Shown: piece after piece, positions 39,608 through 48,645 of the stretch | How positions within the stretch are numbered: position 1 is the first letter of the stretch | Layout: each line of letters starts with the position of its first letter | From: Bradyrhizobium barranii subsp. barranii | GTDB taxonomy: Bacteria; Pseudomonadota; Alphaproteobacteria; Rhizobiales; Xanthobacteraceae | NCBI RefSeq assembly: GCF_017565645.3 | Contig: NZ_CP086136.1 | Span: forward strand, 9,655,501 to 9,719,500 | DNA length: 64,000 bases | Reading direction: 5' to 3' | Notes under the pieces: generated by a model | What the model saw: the letters and a program-made list of their open reading frames with translations, nothing else | What the model was told of the DNA's origin: nothing | Database searches by the model: none | Program-made: the position numbers and the translations under genes

Positions 39608-41173
39608 ATGCCGATCAGCTTTGCCAACATACCTGCCAACATCAAGGTGCCGCTCTACTGGGTCGAGGTCGATCCCAGCATGGCAGGGCTGCCGACGATC
39701 AATCTGCGCGCTCTGCTGACTGGGGTCATGGTCGGCGGCACCGCCGAGCCTGACATCGCCGTGCCCATCGGCAGCCAGGCGCAAGCCGACGCGCAATTCG
39801 GCGAAGGGAGCGAGCTGTCGCGGATGTTCCGGGCCTTCTTCGCGAACAACTTCGCCAACGAGGTCTGGGGCCTTCCCCTGGCCGAGCCGACCGGCGCAGC
39901 GGCGGCCTCGGCCGATATCACCATCACGAACGCACCGACCGAAGCTGGCACCATCCATCTTTACGTCTCGGGCGACTATGTGCCGGTCAACGTGCTCACC
40001 ACCGACACGCCGACCAGCATTGCCGCTGCCATCGCCGATGCCGTCAACGGCAACACCACGTTGCCGGTCATGGCAACGGCCGCAGCCGCGACGGTGACGC
40101 TGACCTCGACCTTCAAGAGCGTCAACGCCAACGAGATCAACGTCTCGCTGAACTATTACGGCTCGACGGGCGGCCAGCAGACGCCGGTCGGACTCGGCAT
40201 CACCTTGCCCGCGACCGGCTTCCTGACCGGAGGCACCGGCACGCCCTCGTTCACCACCGCGATCACCAACCTGGGTGACGAGCCGTTCGAATATGTCGCA
40301 ATGCCCTATACCGACAGCAATTCGCTGTTCGAGTGGGACCAGGAATACGGCTTCACTGACCAGGGCCGCTGGGGCTGGCAGCGTGAGCTCTTCGGTCATG
40401 TGATCTCGGCCAAGCGCGGCACCTATAGCGCGCTGCTCGTCTTCGGCGACACGTTGAACAGCGGCGTGGAGTCCATCATGGGGTTTGAGGTTGCGAGCCC
40501 GTCTCCGTCCTTCGAATGGGCGTCGGCCTATACGGCCAAGACGCAGCGCGCCTTCATCAACGACCCGGCACGGCCGCTCCAGGCGCTGTCGCTGAACCAG
40601 ATCAAGGCGGCTCCGATCCATCAGCGCTTCGACTTCGTCGAGTTGAACTCGCTGGCGTCGAACGGCATCGCCATCCAGAAGATCGGATCGGACGGCCAGC
40701 CGATGATCGCCCGAGAGCAGACGACCTACCAGATGAACCTCTACGGTCAGCCGGACGATGCCTATGAGCTGATGACGACGCTGGCGACGCTGGCCAAGCT
40801 TCTGCGCAATCAGAAGCACGCGATTACCTCGAAATTCCCAAGGCACAAGCTGGCCAACGACGGGACCAAGTTCGGTCCCGGCCAGGCCATCGTCACTCCC
40901 GGCATTATCAAGGCCGAGCTGATCAACCAGTACCAGCAGGATATGTACGACGGCCTGGTCGAGGACCTGGTCAACTTCAAGCGCAACCTGCAAGTCGAGC
41001 GCGATCCGAACGACCCGAACCGGGTCAACGTGCTGTACCCGCCCGACCTCATCAACCAGCTCCGCATCTTCGCGGTGCTCGCGCAGTTCAGGCTGCAGTA
41101 CGACCGGGGCATCGACACCCAGATCATTGGCAACAGCACGGGCCCGTACAACGCGGCTTCGGGCGCGGCCTAA
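39608..41173 (+). CDS. Contractile tail sheath protein, Mu gpL-like
   Basis: A 521-residue protein with a strong GAGGAGAG ribosome binding site. It opens ISFANIPANIKVPLYWVEVD, the SF--IP--IRVP style of Mu gpL-type sheaths, with the conserved FRAFFANNFANEVWGLPLAE and a C-terminal VERDPNDPNRVNVLYPPDLI. It polymerises around the tube and contracts at infection. A long opposite-strand frame over it is a GC artefact. Confidence 0.9.
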   Translation: MPISFANIPANIKVPLYWVEVDPSMAGLPTINLRALLTGVMVGGTAEPDIAVPIGSQAQADAQFGEGSELSRMFRAFFANNFANEVWGLPLAEPTGAAAASADITITNAPTEAGTIHLYVSGDYVPVNVLTTDTPTSIAAAIADAVNGNTTLPVMATAAAATVTLTSTFKSVNANEINVSLNYYGSTGGQQTPVGLGITLPATGFLTGGTGTPSFTTAITNLGDEPFEYVAMPYTDSNSLFEWDQEYGFTDQGRWGWQRELFGHVISAKRGTYSALLVFGDTLNSGVESIMGFEVASPSPSFEWASAYTAKTQRAFINDPARPLQALSLNQIKAAPIHQRFDFVELNSLASNGIAIQKIGSDGQPMIAREQTTYQMNLYGQPDDAYELMTTLATLAKLLRNQKHAITSKFPRHKLANDGTKFGPGQAIVTPGIIKAELINQYQQDMYDGLVEDLVNFKRNLQVERDPNDPNRVNVLYPPDLINQLRIFAVLAQFRLQYDRGIDTQIIGNSTGPYNAASGAA

Positions 41174-41257
41174 CCGTCCCATCACATTTCAGGCCTGCAC
41201 AACCGCGCCATTCCTGTCGCGGCGTTCGGTGCTGGCCGACCGAAAGGAGACTGATCA

Positions 41258-41626
41258 ATGGCCCAGAGAATTGCAGGCATTGCCTTTCTGACGGTGGATG
41301 GCACGCAGCTTGCGCTGCGCGGCAACTTCACCGTCAGCCCGTCGCCGGTCGAGCGCACGATGATCGCAGGCCAGGACGGCGTGCACGGTTATCAGGAGCT
41401 GCCGCGCGTGCCGTACATCGAGGGCGATCTCTCGACGCTTCCGGGCTTTTATCTGGAGGACCTGCTCGCCGAGACCGACGTGACCGTCGTCGCACAGCTC
41501 GCCAACAACATGCAGTACATCCTCACGGGCGGGACCTGCAAAGGCGGCTTCGAGAACAACACGCGCGATGGTCAGGTGCGCGTGCGCTGGGAGGGCGTGA
41601 CCTGCCAGGAGGTTAGCCTCGCATGA
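41258..41626 (+). CDS. Tail tube protein, Mu gpM-like
   Basis: A 122-residue protein (MAQRIAGIAFLTVDGTQLAL, then GQDGVHGYQELPRVPYIEGD and GGTCKGGFENNTRDGQVRVR). These are the blocks of the phage tail tube family of Mu-type myoviruses. It forms the inner tube inside the sheath. Its gene follows the sheath by 84 bases, with an AAAGGAGACTG site. Confidence 0.9.
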   Translation: MAQRIAGIAFLTVDGTQLALRGNFTVSPSPVERTMIAGQDGVHGYQELPRVPYIEGDLSTLPGFYLEDLLAETDVTVVAQLANNMQYILTGGTCKGGFENNTRDGQVRVRWEGVTCQEVSLA

Positions 41627-42078
41627 ACGTCGCGCCGAAACGAGAAGGCTTCATCGACGACAAGCCGACGCCGAAGATCATCGACGCCGAGGCGCTGCCC
41701 CAGGCGGACGCAAAGCCGTCGCGTTCCATGCCGCCGCCCGAGGTCGAAGCGTCGCCAGCCGAGCTGCCGCCGATGTGGCAGGACGAATGGCCGCTCGTGG
41801 TGAAGCTGATCAACAAGCCGATTCACAACAATAAGGGCAAGAAGATTACGGAGATCAGCCTGCGCGAGCCCCGCGCGGGCGACATCAACCGCTACGGCAA
41901 TCCGGTCCGCATCAACCAGGACGGCGACGTGGTCTGGGACGAGCGCAAGATGACCTACATGATTGCGGCGCTCTCCGACATCCTCGCGCCGTTCATCGAG
42001 GACATGCATCCACGCGACTGGAATACCGTGGCGATGAAGCTCCGAAATTTTTTTCTGCCCGATCCACGGGCCTGGTAG
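41623..42078 (+). CDS. Tail assembly chaperone, unshifted form
   Basis: A 151-residue protein ending LRNFFLPDPRAW. The central segment (GKKITEISLREPRAGDINRY, then IAALSDILAPFIEDMHPRDW) is that of Mu/P2-type tail assembly chaperones (gpE-like), which coat the tape measure during tail assembly. The gene overlaps the tube gene by ATGA. Near its end lies the slippery run described under the frameshift product. Confidence 0.85.
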   Translation: MNVAPKREGFIDDKPTPKIIDAEALPQADAKPSRSMPPPEVEASPAELPPMWQDEWPLVVKLINKPIHNNKGKKITEISLREPRAGDINRYGNPVRINQDGDVVWDERKMTYMIAALSDILAPFIEDMHPRDWNTVAMKLRNFFLPDPRAW

Positions 42079-42239
42079 GCGACGAGGACGAGATCATCCT
42101 CGACTGCTACCGCCTGGCGCGCTGGTACCACGTCAGCCCGGAAACGTTCTTGTCGATGCCGTTCAGCGAGGTGCGCATTCACCTTGAGCGCACCGCGACG
42201 CTGGACCGCAGACAGCAGCCCCCGAAAGACGACGACTGA
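41623..42239 (+). CDS. Tail assembly chaperone, -1 frameshift product
   Basis: A run AAATTTTTTT (42045-42054) is read in frame as AAT TTT TTT. A -1 slip at the last TTT (join 41623..42054, 42054..42239) adds 61 residues, including ILDCYRLARWYHVSPETFLS and a MPFSEVRIHLER helix, to give about 205 residues. The added segment is typical of the E' or T domain that binds tape measure and tube. The extended frame ends exactly at the tape measure start (TGATG). No stem-loop was checked. Confidence 0.8.
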
Positions 42240-44725
42240 TGCCCAACGAGCAGGAGGAGCTAAAGCTTGTCGTCTCGCTGGTCGACAATGCGTCGGCTGG
42301 CCTCGACAAGATCGTCGAGAAAACGAAGGAGATGGGCGGCCCGCAGGTCAAGGAAGCCCACGAGAAGATGCGGCGTGGGACCGAGGAGCTGAACAAGGTC
42401 TTCAAGGAGGCCTCCGGCGGCTTCGGGGACGCGTTCAAGGCCCTCGGCACTTTCCGCGGCGGTCTGGTCGCGGGCGCAGGCGGCTTGGCGCTGTTCGGCG
42501 TCGAGATGACGCGGCAAATCGGCGAATTGAAAAAGTGGGCCGAGGAGCTGCGCGGCATCAGCCAGGCGGCGCGTCAGATCGGCGTCGATCCAGCGGCGAT
42601 GAAAAACATCATCAGCCAGTTCGAGGCCGTTGGCGTCAGCGCGGACCAGACGAAAGCCAATCTCGGCAAGATGTCGGAGGCGGTTGCCGACCTCAACCGC
42701 CAGGGCAGCGCGCTGCGCCGCGAGCTGCTCCACATGGCGGGACCGACGCCGCAGGCGCAGGCGAGCATGCGCGAATTCCTCGACAAGATCGTCCACGCGA
42801 GGTCCGAGGAAGAGCGATATAACGCTGTTGCCGAGGCCCGCAACAACGTCCTGAAGAACGCGCTCGCCAACGGCTACACGCTGCAAGAAGCGACCAACCG
42901 TGCGAACGCCTTTACCTCGCACTTTTGGGACAAGACGATGGAGGCGAAGGAACGCCTCAACCAGCTGTCGGCGGAAGATCAGCGCATCCAGAATGAGCGG
43001 ATCGCCAAGGCGCGCGAGTTCGCCAACCTCACTGGCGAGATCAGTGGCGAATGGTCCGACATCATCGAGGAGCTGAAGGCCCCGTTCCTCGACCCCGCGA
43101 TCAAGGCGGCGAAGACCTTCCTGGAAATCAGCAAGGAAATCCACGAGTGGCTGAAGAAGAATTACGAACTGGCCAAGCCTGACGAGGCGAAAAAGTCGAT
43201 CCAGGACACGTTCGGCAAATTCCGGGGGCCGCTCCAGCTCGGCACGCCGCAGGCCGAAGACCAGAAGAAAGCGACCGAAGAGAACACCGACGCCGCGAAG
43301 CGCCTGAAAGACTCGTTCGATCTGTTCAGACAAGATGCTGCGCGCGGCGGCTATTCGCCGATGAGCTTCACGGGCGGCGGCAGTGGTCGCAGTCCACTGC
43401 TGCAGAATGCCTCGTTCACCACGGGCGGCCCGCAGGGCTTCAGCTACGGCGGCAGCGGCGGCGGTGGCATGGGTCCGTTCGGCGGCGGGCACGGCTTCGG
43501 CGGCGGCGGTGGTTCGCCCTATGGCAGCGACACGGGCGGCTCGACAGGCGGCCCGCAGAGCGGCCCCGCAGGCGATCCCAGCGTGCCGTCCGACATCCTG
43601 GCCAAGGCGCGCTCGGTCGCGTTGCACGGCGGCCCTGGAGCCGTCGACAGCTTCATGCGCTCGCAGGGCTACCCCAAGGCGGGCAGCTGGTGCGGTGAGT
43701 TCGCAGCATCTGTCGTGAAGTCGGTCGGCGGTACGCCCCCGAAAGGCGCGGCCGTTGCATCGAATTGGCGCAACTGGGGCACGCCGGTCGCACCGGGAGA
43801 CGTGCAGCCTGGCGACATCGCGGTCGCCGACCGAGGCGTGCGCACCGGACAAACCGGAAGCCATGTCACCATCGTTGAAGACATCAACCGGAAAGCGGGG
43901 ACGTTCACCGGGCTTGGCGGCAACCAGGGACGCGGGTTCGAGTCGCAGTTTGCGCTGAAGGGCTACTCATTCCGTCGCGGCGGCTCGCCGAACGGACAAG
44001 TCGCTGGCCCCGGCACAGGCGCGGGAGCTGGCGACACGCCAGCGGCGGCAGACGGCGCGCATGGAGGCGGTGGCAGCAACGAACGCGCCGCGATGATGGC
44101 GGAAGTCAACAAGGACCCCGCCAGCAAAGAGCTGCTCTACAGGATGATGAAATCGGAGGGCGGTGGCACTCCGACAGTCGAAGCATTGATGAACCGCGTC
44201 CAGATGGTGCGGCAGAAGGTGCCGGGCTATTCGATTGGCCGGGAATTGCGCAGCGGCTTCTACGGCCCAATCAATAAAGGGATCACGCGCCCCGTCAGCG
44301 AAAACGAGCGGGCGCAATTCGACAAGAACCTGGCCGAAGCGGTCGGCGGCAGCGACTACATCCAGGGCCGCACCAATCAGGGCATGGCGTCCGATCCAGG
44401 CGCGAGGCTGCCGGGTCGCGTTCCGGGCTACAAAGAGGTTTACAATTATTGGGAAGGTCGACGTGGCGGCGTCTATTGGGAAGGTCGACGTGGCGGCGTC
44501 GACTTCTCAGTCGCCGACAGCGCGCGGTTTGCGCGCGAACAGCTCGACCGGAAGATGGCCGCTGGCAACAAGGTCGAGGGCTCCGGCAAGATCAGCGTCG
44601 ATGTGAACGCGCCCAAGGGCACCAAGGTCGGTGCCCAAGGCGGCGGCATCTTCAAGGATGTTGAGATCAATCGTCAGACCCAGATGGAGCCCGCACGTAA
44701 GGGACCGGAGACGCTGTCGATATGA
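42239..44725 (+). CDS. Tape measure protein with cell-wall hydrolase domain
   Basis: An 828-residue protein. Residues 1-340 are long helices (ELKLVVSLVDNASAGLDKIV opening). A Gly/Ser-rich linker occupies about 375-460. Residues about 470-580 contain YPKAGSWCGEFAASVVKS and a later GSHVTIVED, the Cys and His of a CHAP/NlpC-type peptidase (TIGR02594-like). The C-terminal 200 residues include a second domain starting KELLYRMMKSEGGGTPTVEA. It sets tail length and may open peptidoglycan during DNA entry. A 27-bp tandem duplication lies near its end. Confidence 0.85.
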   Translation: MPNEQEELKLVVSLVDNASAGLDKIVEKTKEMGGPQVKEAHEKMRRGTEELNKVFKEASGGFGDAFKALGTFRGGLVAGAGGLALFGVEMTRQIGELKKWAEELRGISQAARQIGVDPAAMKNIISQFEAVGVSADQTKANLGKMSEAVADLNRQGSALRRELLHMAGPTPQAQASMREFLDKIVHARSEEERYNAVAEARNNVLKNALANGYTLQEATNRANAFTSHFWDKTMEAKERLNQLSAEDQRIQNERIAKAREFANLTGEISGEWSDIIEELKAPFLDPAIKAAKTFLEISKEIHEWLKKNYELAKPDEAKKSIQDTFGKFRGPLQLGTPQAEDQKKATEENTDAAKRLKDSFDLFRQDAARGGYSPMSFTGGGSGRSPLLQNASFTTGGPQGFSYGGSGGGGMGPFGGGHGFGGGGGSPYGSDTGGSTGGPQSGPAGDPSVPSDILAKARSVALHGGPGAVDSFMRSQGYPKAGSWCGEFAASVVKSVGGTPPKGAAVASNWRNWGTPVAPGDVQPGDIAVADRGVRTGQTGSHVTIVEDINRKAGTFTGLGGNQGRGFESQFALKGYSFRRGGSPNGQVAGPGTGAGAGDTPAAADGAHGGGGSNERAAMMAEVNKDPASKELLYRMMKSEGGGTPTVEALMNRVQMVRQKVPGYSIGRELRSGFYGPINKGITRPVSENERAQFDKNLAEAVGGSDYIQGRTNQGMASDPGARLPGRVPGYKEVYNYWEGRRGGVYWEGRRGGVDFSVADSARFAREQLDRKMAAGNKVEGSGKISVDVNAPKGTKVGAQGGGIFKDVEINRQTQMEPARKGPETLSI
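44447..44500 (+). repeat. 27-bp tandem duplication in the tape measure gene
   Basis: The 27 bases at 44447-44473, encoding YWEGRRGGV, are repeated exactly at 44474-44500. The frame is kept, so the protein carries YWEGRRGGV twice. Perfect identity indicates a recent slippage event. Confidence 0.9.
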
Positions 44726-45282
44726 CCACGATCTTCGAAATCACGCCGAACAAGCCGAGCTGGCGCGATGACTGGGTGCGGGCGACCTACAATAACGCGC
44801 CGTTCCATTGCGAGGCCAACACCCGCGAAGGCGGGCGTCGCATCGTCGAGCATCAGTTTCCGAAGAAAGAATATCCCTACGCGGAAGATATGGGCCGTGC
44901 AGCGCGCGAGTTCTCGATCCGCGCCTATTGCATCGTCTACTCCCGCGACGACGACGACCTGTACCGCACTGACTATCGCAAGGTGCGCGACCGGCTGATC
45001 GATGCGCTGGAGACCGAAGGTCCTGGCATCCTGCAGCTTTCGACGCAGCCGCCGCAAACCGTGGTGGTGACGAAATACCGGATGACGGAAGAGGAGCGCT
45101 TCGGCGGCTTCTGCACCTTCGACATCACCTTCGTGGAATACGGCATCGACCCGCTGTTCGATCCCGGCCAAGAGGACACCCAGGCGACGCTGGCGAAGGC
45201 ATCGCAGAACGTTCGCGACCAGGTGCAGCGCTCGCTTGCGCCGCCGTCGCCCTCCATCGGCACAGCAACGGTTGACGCATGA
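44722..45282 (+). CDS. Mu gp43-like DNA circularisation protein, N-terminal part
   Basis: A 186-residue protein. WRDDWVRATYNNAPFHCEAN then GGRRIVEHQFPKKEYPYAED and MGRAAREFSIRAYC are hallmark blocks of the DNA_circ_N family (Mu gpN/gp43-like), a baseplate component despite its name. It overlaps the tape measure stop by ATGA. The C-terminal domain seems to be encoded by the next gene. Confidence 0.88.
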   Translation: MTTIFEITPNKPSWRDDWVRATYNNAPFHCEANTREGGRRIVEHQFPKKEYPYAEDMGRAAREFSIRAYCIVYSRDDDDLYRTDYRKVRDRLIDALETEGPGILQLSTQPPQTVVVTKYRMTEEERFGGFCTFDITFVEYGIDPLFDPGQEDTQATLAKASQNVRDQVQRSLAPPSPSIGTATVDA

Positions 45283-45947
45283 AGCGCACAGATGCGAACG
45301 AGGCCGCTCCGCTCGTTGACCGGATGCTGGCGCTCTTGCTGTCGTTCGTCCCGGCGAAAGGCCATGCAGGCCTCGACGCCAGGACGGCCATCGGCGACAC
45401 GCGGGTCAATGCGTACAAGCTGCTGATCGAGGACGCGATAGGGCCGCCCCTCGACAACTGCTTCGACCAGGCGCGCCAAGCGGGCATCACCTGGCAACAG
45501 CTCGTAACGGTGCGCGGCCATATCGAGCGGGAGAAACCCGTCTCGCTCGGCGCGGTGCTGCTCCAGAACGCGGGCATCCGGCTTTGCCTGGCGACCGAGG
45601 GCTACATTCTGGCGGGAATGACGTTCGTCAGCCGCCAGCAGGTCGATGCGATCAAGGCCGCGCTGTTCCAGCCGTTCCAGGACGCCGAGGAGATCGCCGC
45701 CGACGATATGGATCAGATGACGTTTCAGTCGCTGATCACGCTGCATGGGGCAATCACCAATCACCTGGTGCAGACCGCGCTGCCGCTACCGCGCATGCTG
45801 AAATATCAATTCTTCAAACCGCTGCCGAGCCTAGTCATGGCGTACAAGCTCTACGATGACGCCTCCCGCGCCGAGGAGCTGCGCGACGAGAACAAGGTCG
45901 TGCATCCCGCTTTCTGCCCGATGCTCGGCGAAGCACTGTCGGCGTGA
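45279..45947 (+). CDS. Partner of DNA circularisation protein (second half of gp43-like)
   Basis: A 222-residue helical protein (starts MKRTDANEAAPLVDRMLALL, with a FQSLITLHGAITNHLVQTAL block). In many Mu-like phages the region after DNA_circ_N is part of the same protein; here it is a separate gene overlapping by 4 bases. No catalytic motif. Baseplate role inferred from order. Confidence 0.7.
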   Translation: MKRTDANEAAPLVDRMLALLLSFVPAKGHAGLDARTAIGDTRVNAYKLLIEDAIGPPLDNCFDQARQAGITWQQLVTVRGHIEREKPVSLGAVLLQNAGIRLCLATEGYILAGMTFVSRQQVDAIKAALFQPFQDAEEIAADDMDQMTFQSLITLHGAITNHLVQTALPLPRMLKYQFFKPLPSLVMAYKLYDDASRAEELRDENKVVHPAFCPMLGEALSA

Positions 45948-45950
45948 CCG

Positions 45951-47027
45951 ATGCCGAAACCGCAGGAAGTCGCCGTCCTGGTCGTCAATGGCCGGAAGTT
46001 CGAGGACTGGGAATTCGTCATGGTCCGTCGCAACTGGGGCGACTCCTACGCCTATTTCCAGTTCAGCGCGGCAGAGCGCGACCCGGTCTTTAAACAGGGC
46101 GGCCCGTTTCCCGATTGGCAGAAGCTGCAGTTCAAGCCGGGTGACCTTTGCAGCGTCTATCTGGCTGGCTTTCTCGCCATCACCGGTTTCATCGAGGTGC
46201 GCCAGGTTGCCTATGACGCCTTCAGCCACGGCGTGATGCTCATCGGCAAGAGCTATACCGCGCTGGGTGCCAAATCGAGCGTCGATACCAAGACCGGCAG
46301 CTTCGATAACAAAAACATCGTCCAGATCGCGCAGGAGGTCTGGGCCCCCTACGGCGCGGGCGTCAAGGTGGTCGGCCAGGTCGATATGACCCCGTTCGAC
46401 AAGCTGCAGAACAATACTGGCGAGCCGGTCTGGGATTTCATGGAGCGCATCGCGCGGGACCGCTGCGCTAGGCTGGCCTGCGATGCCTTTGGCAACTTCC
46501 TGCTGATCGGCGAGCACAGCTTCGCGCCCGTCGCTGGATTGATCGAGGGCAAGAACATTCTGTCCTGCCAGTGCATCATCGACTCGACGATGGTGTTCGA
46601 GACCTACGATGTTCGCGGCAGCTCGCAGGGCAGCGACGATCACAACATGACCGACGCCAGCGAGCAGCAGGCTGTCCAGAACACCAGCCTCGCGAACGTC
46701 CTCCATAGCAAGCTGATCACGCCGATTGAGGAGTCGGTGAAGTCGCAGGGCGAGATGAAGCTCCGGGCGGACTTCGAACAGCGCATCCACGACGGCCAGC
46801 AAATCCAGGCCACCATCACCGTGCAGGGCTGGCTGCGCGAAGGCGTCGCGCTCTGGAGCGAGGGCGAGCACGTTCACGTCTATTCGCCAATGGCGATGCT
46901 CGATGAAGAACTCGCGATCCAGCAGGTCATCTTCACCCAGGACGACAAGCGCGGGAGCATAACCGTGCTCACGTGCGTCAATCCAGAGTTTCTGAACGCG
47001 CATCCAACCTACAACGTGGGAAAATAG
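45951..47027 (+). CDS. Baseplate hub, Mu gpP (gp44)-like
   Basis: A 358-residue protein. The strand-rich opening (VAVLVVNGRKFEDWEFVMVR) with PGDLCSVYLAGFLAITGFIE, then FMERIARDRCARLACDAFGN matches the gpP/late control D hub proteins that form the trimeric centre of the baseplate. Length as expected. It follows the previous gene by 3 bases. Confidence 0.88.
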   Translation: MPKPQEVAVLVVNGRKFEDWEFVMVRRNWGDSYAYFQFSAAERDPVFKQGGPFPDWQKLQFKPGDLCSVYLAGFLAITGFIEVRQVAYDAFSHGVMLIGKSYTALGAKSSVDTKTGSFDNKNIVQIAQEVWAPYGAGVKVVGQVDMTPFDKLQNNTGEPVWDFMERIARDRCARLACDAFGNFLLIGEHSFAPVAGLIEGKNILSCQCIIDSTMVFETYDVRGSSQGSDDHNMTDASEQQAVQNTSLANVLHSKLITPIEESVKSQGEMKLRADFEQRIHDGQQIQATITVQGWLREGVALWSEGEHVHVYSPMAMLDEELAIQQVIFTQDDKRGSITVLTCVNPEFLNAHPTYNVGK

Positions 47028-47030
47028 GCA

Positions 47031-47843
47031 ATGCACCGGGCCACGCCGCTCAACAGCTCCCTGCGGAGCTACTCCGCTGGCGGCGCACGCGGCGTCGTCG
47101 ATCAGGTCGATGACAGCAAGTTTCTGCAGGAGATGGCTGGAAACTTCATGCACAACGAGACGCGCAAGGGATGCGAGGCTCCCCAGAACTACGGCTTCAC
47201 GTCGGTGGTTTTCGACGCCGAGAAGGACGCCCAGGGCAAAATCAAGTCCGCCGCCGAGCATTTCACCAGCTTCATGGGCGGCAGCCGCTCGTTCCCCATC
47301 GCAATGATGGATGATCGCCGCCACCGGCTCTTTAAGCTGGATAAAGGCGACACCGCGATGTTTCGCGGGCGCGGCGACAAGCAGCAATTCCACCTGACGA
47401 AGGACGGAGGCTTCTGGACCGCGCCGCAGGACAAGACCGTGCGCATGCATCTGGTCCAGCAGGACAGCGAGAGCAACTCGACGATGGACCAGGGCGGCGG
47501 CTCGTCGGGCGGCGGCTCGGCGGGCGGCCAGGCGGCGACGCGCGATGCGGGCGGCAGTTCGAGCGGTGGCTCTGCCCAGCAAGGTGGCCAGCAGCAGCAG
47601 AAGCGCGGCCAGCAATCGCTCTACAAGGACGGCCAGAAGTCGCCGCTGTTTGTCGAGGTCACCAAAGACAAGACGCGAATGGGCGGCAACCAGTGCCATC
47701 TCGCGCTGGCCGATGGCAACACGTACCTGCACTGCCACACCGACAAGAAAGTTTATGTCGGCGCGGAGGCTGGCAAAGCATCATTCGATTACCTGGTGAC
47801 GCTGTCAGGCCCGTGCGTGAACTCGCTCGGCAAAATCGGGTGA
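47031..47843 (+). CDS. Baseplate spike, Mu gp45-like
   Basis: A 270-residue protein. MADDRRH-like MMDDRRHRLFKLDKGDTAMF, with an OB-fold N-terminus (DGQ-type strands at RGDKQQFHLTKDGGFWTAP), is the gp45 spike pattern. A Ser/Gly/Gln-rich linker (about residues 150-200) precedes the C-terminal beta stretch (HLALADGNTYLHCHTDKKVY) likely to carry the membrane-piercing tip. It caps the hub. Confidence 0.82.
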   Translation: MHRATPLNSSLRSYSAGGARGVVDQVDDSKFLQEMAGNFMHNETRKGCEAPQNYGFTSVVFDAEKDAQGKIKSAAEHFTSFMGGSRSFPIAMMDDRRHRLFKLDKGDTAMFRGRGDKQQFHLTKDGGFWTAPQDKTVRMHLVQQDSESNSTMDQGGGSSGGGSAGGQAATRDAGGSSSGGSAQQGGQQQQKRGQQSLYKDGQKSPLFVEVTKDKTRMGGNQCHLALADGNTYLHCHTDKKVYVGAEAGKASFDYLVTLSGPCVNSLGKIG

Positions 47844-47847
47844 ACCG

Positions 47848-48369
47848 ATGCCAGCGGGATACAACGTCCCCGACATCCGGCTGGTCCAGAACAACGTCTT
47901 TCCGCAGTATTCCGTCACGGTCGACTGGTCGTTGCTGCCGGATGGCACGCTGGACGACACCCAGGCGCTCGCCACCGCGATCATCGTCGCGCTCGGCACC
48001 AACGCGCTCGCAGGCCCGAACGATATCCTGCCCGACCCGGACTCCAATGATCGGATGGGCTGGTGGGGCGATATGGATGCCCAGGCCATCTGGGGCGGCT
48101 GGGACATCGGCTCCAAGCTGTGGCTGCTGCGCCGCTCCAAGATCACACCGGCCCAGGCGCGCCAGGGTTCGACGCTGGTGATGGTCGAGAACTACATCGC
48201 GGCAGCGATCCAGCCGTTCGTCGACCGCAAGATTTGCTCGGGCTTCGATGTGTGGGTCACTCGAGTTGACCCACAGCGGGTCGATGCCCTGCTGCGCATC
48301 TATCGCGGGCCCCTTCCCGAAATCGAGCTTCGCTACGCCGTCCTCTGGGACGCAATGCAGAACGCATGA
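47848..48369 (+). CDS. Baseplate wedge, Mu gp46-like
   Basis: A 173-residue protein (starts MPAGYNVPDIRLVQNNVFPQ) with TLDDTQALATAIIVALGTNA, DRMGWWGDMD and GSKLWLLRRSK, the conserved blocks of the gp46 / GPW-like protein of Mu-type phages. It joins the wedge to the hub. Its stop overlaps the following HNH gene by ATGA. Confidence 0.88.
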   Translation: MPAGYNVPDIRLVQNNVFPQYSVTVDWSLLPDGTLDDTQALATAIIVALGTNALAGPNDILPDPDSNDRMGWWGDMDAQAIWGGWDIGSKLWLLRRSKITPAQARQGSTLVMVENYIAAAIQPFVDRKICSGFDVWVTRVDPQRVDALLRIYRGPLPEIELRYAVLWDAMQNA

Positions 48370-48644
48370 ACCGAGAAAAGCGCGGGCGAGATGGCGACGT
48401 TTCCGCCGAAGGCATCCCGAAAAGCGCCGCGAGTATGAGACGCAACGGCGACGAACTGAGACGCCACATCGCCTCGCAATTCCTACCCGGAATGTCGTGG
48501 GCCAATTACGGTGAATGGCACCTAGACCATATAAAGCCGAGAAGCACGTTTCGCCTGCCTGATGAAGTGTTGGAATGCTTTGCGCTCTCCAACCTGCGCC
48601 CGCTCTGGGCAATCGATAACATAAGCCAACGCCAGAGGAAGTAG
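48366..48644 (+). CDS. HNH endonuclease fragment or small homing enzyme
   Basis: A 92-residue protein. MRRNGDELRRHIASQFLPGM then YGEWHLDHIKPRSTF, and a LSNLRPLWAIDNISQRQRK ending, is the C-terminal HNH core (DH, N and N) of phage HNH endonucleases. The usual zinc-finger N-terminus is missing, so it may be a truncated copy. It sits between gp46 and gp47, 1 base before gp47, as a free-standing insertion in the tail cluster. Confidence 0.75.
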   Translation: MNREKRGRDGDVSAEGIPKSAASMRRNGDELRRHIASQFLPGMSWANYGEWHLDHIKPRSTFRLPDEVLECFALSNLRPLWAIDNISQRQRK

Positions 48645-48645
48645 G

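Noticed and set aside
39587..41185. 532-codon open frame on the minus strand opposite the sheath gene
   Set aside because: It mirrors the real sheath gene codon by codon; GC-rich third positions suppress stops on the opposite strand. Its protein is low-complexity with no domain.
45831..47738. 635-codon minus-strand frame opposite the baseplate genes
   Set aside because: It spans several well-identified plus-strand genes and has no recognisable domain or ribosome binding site.
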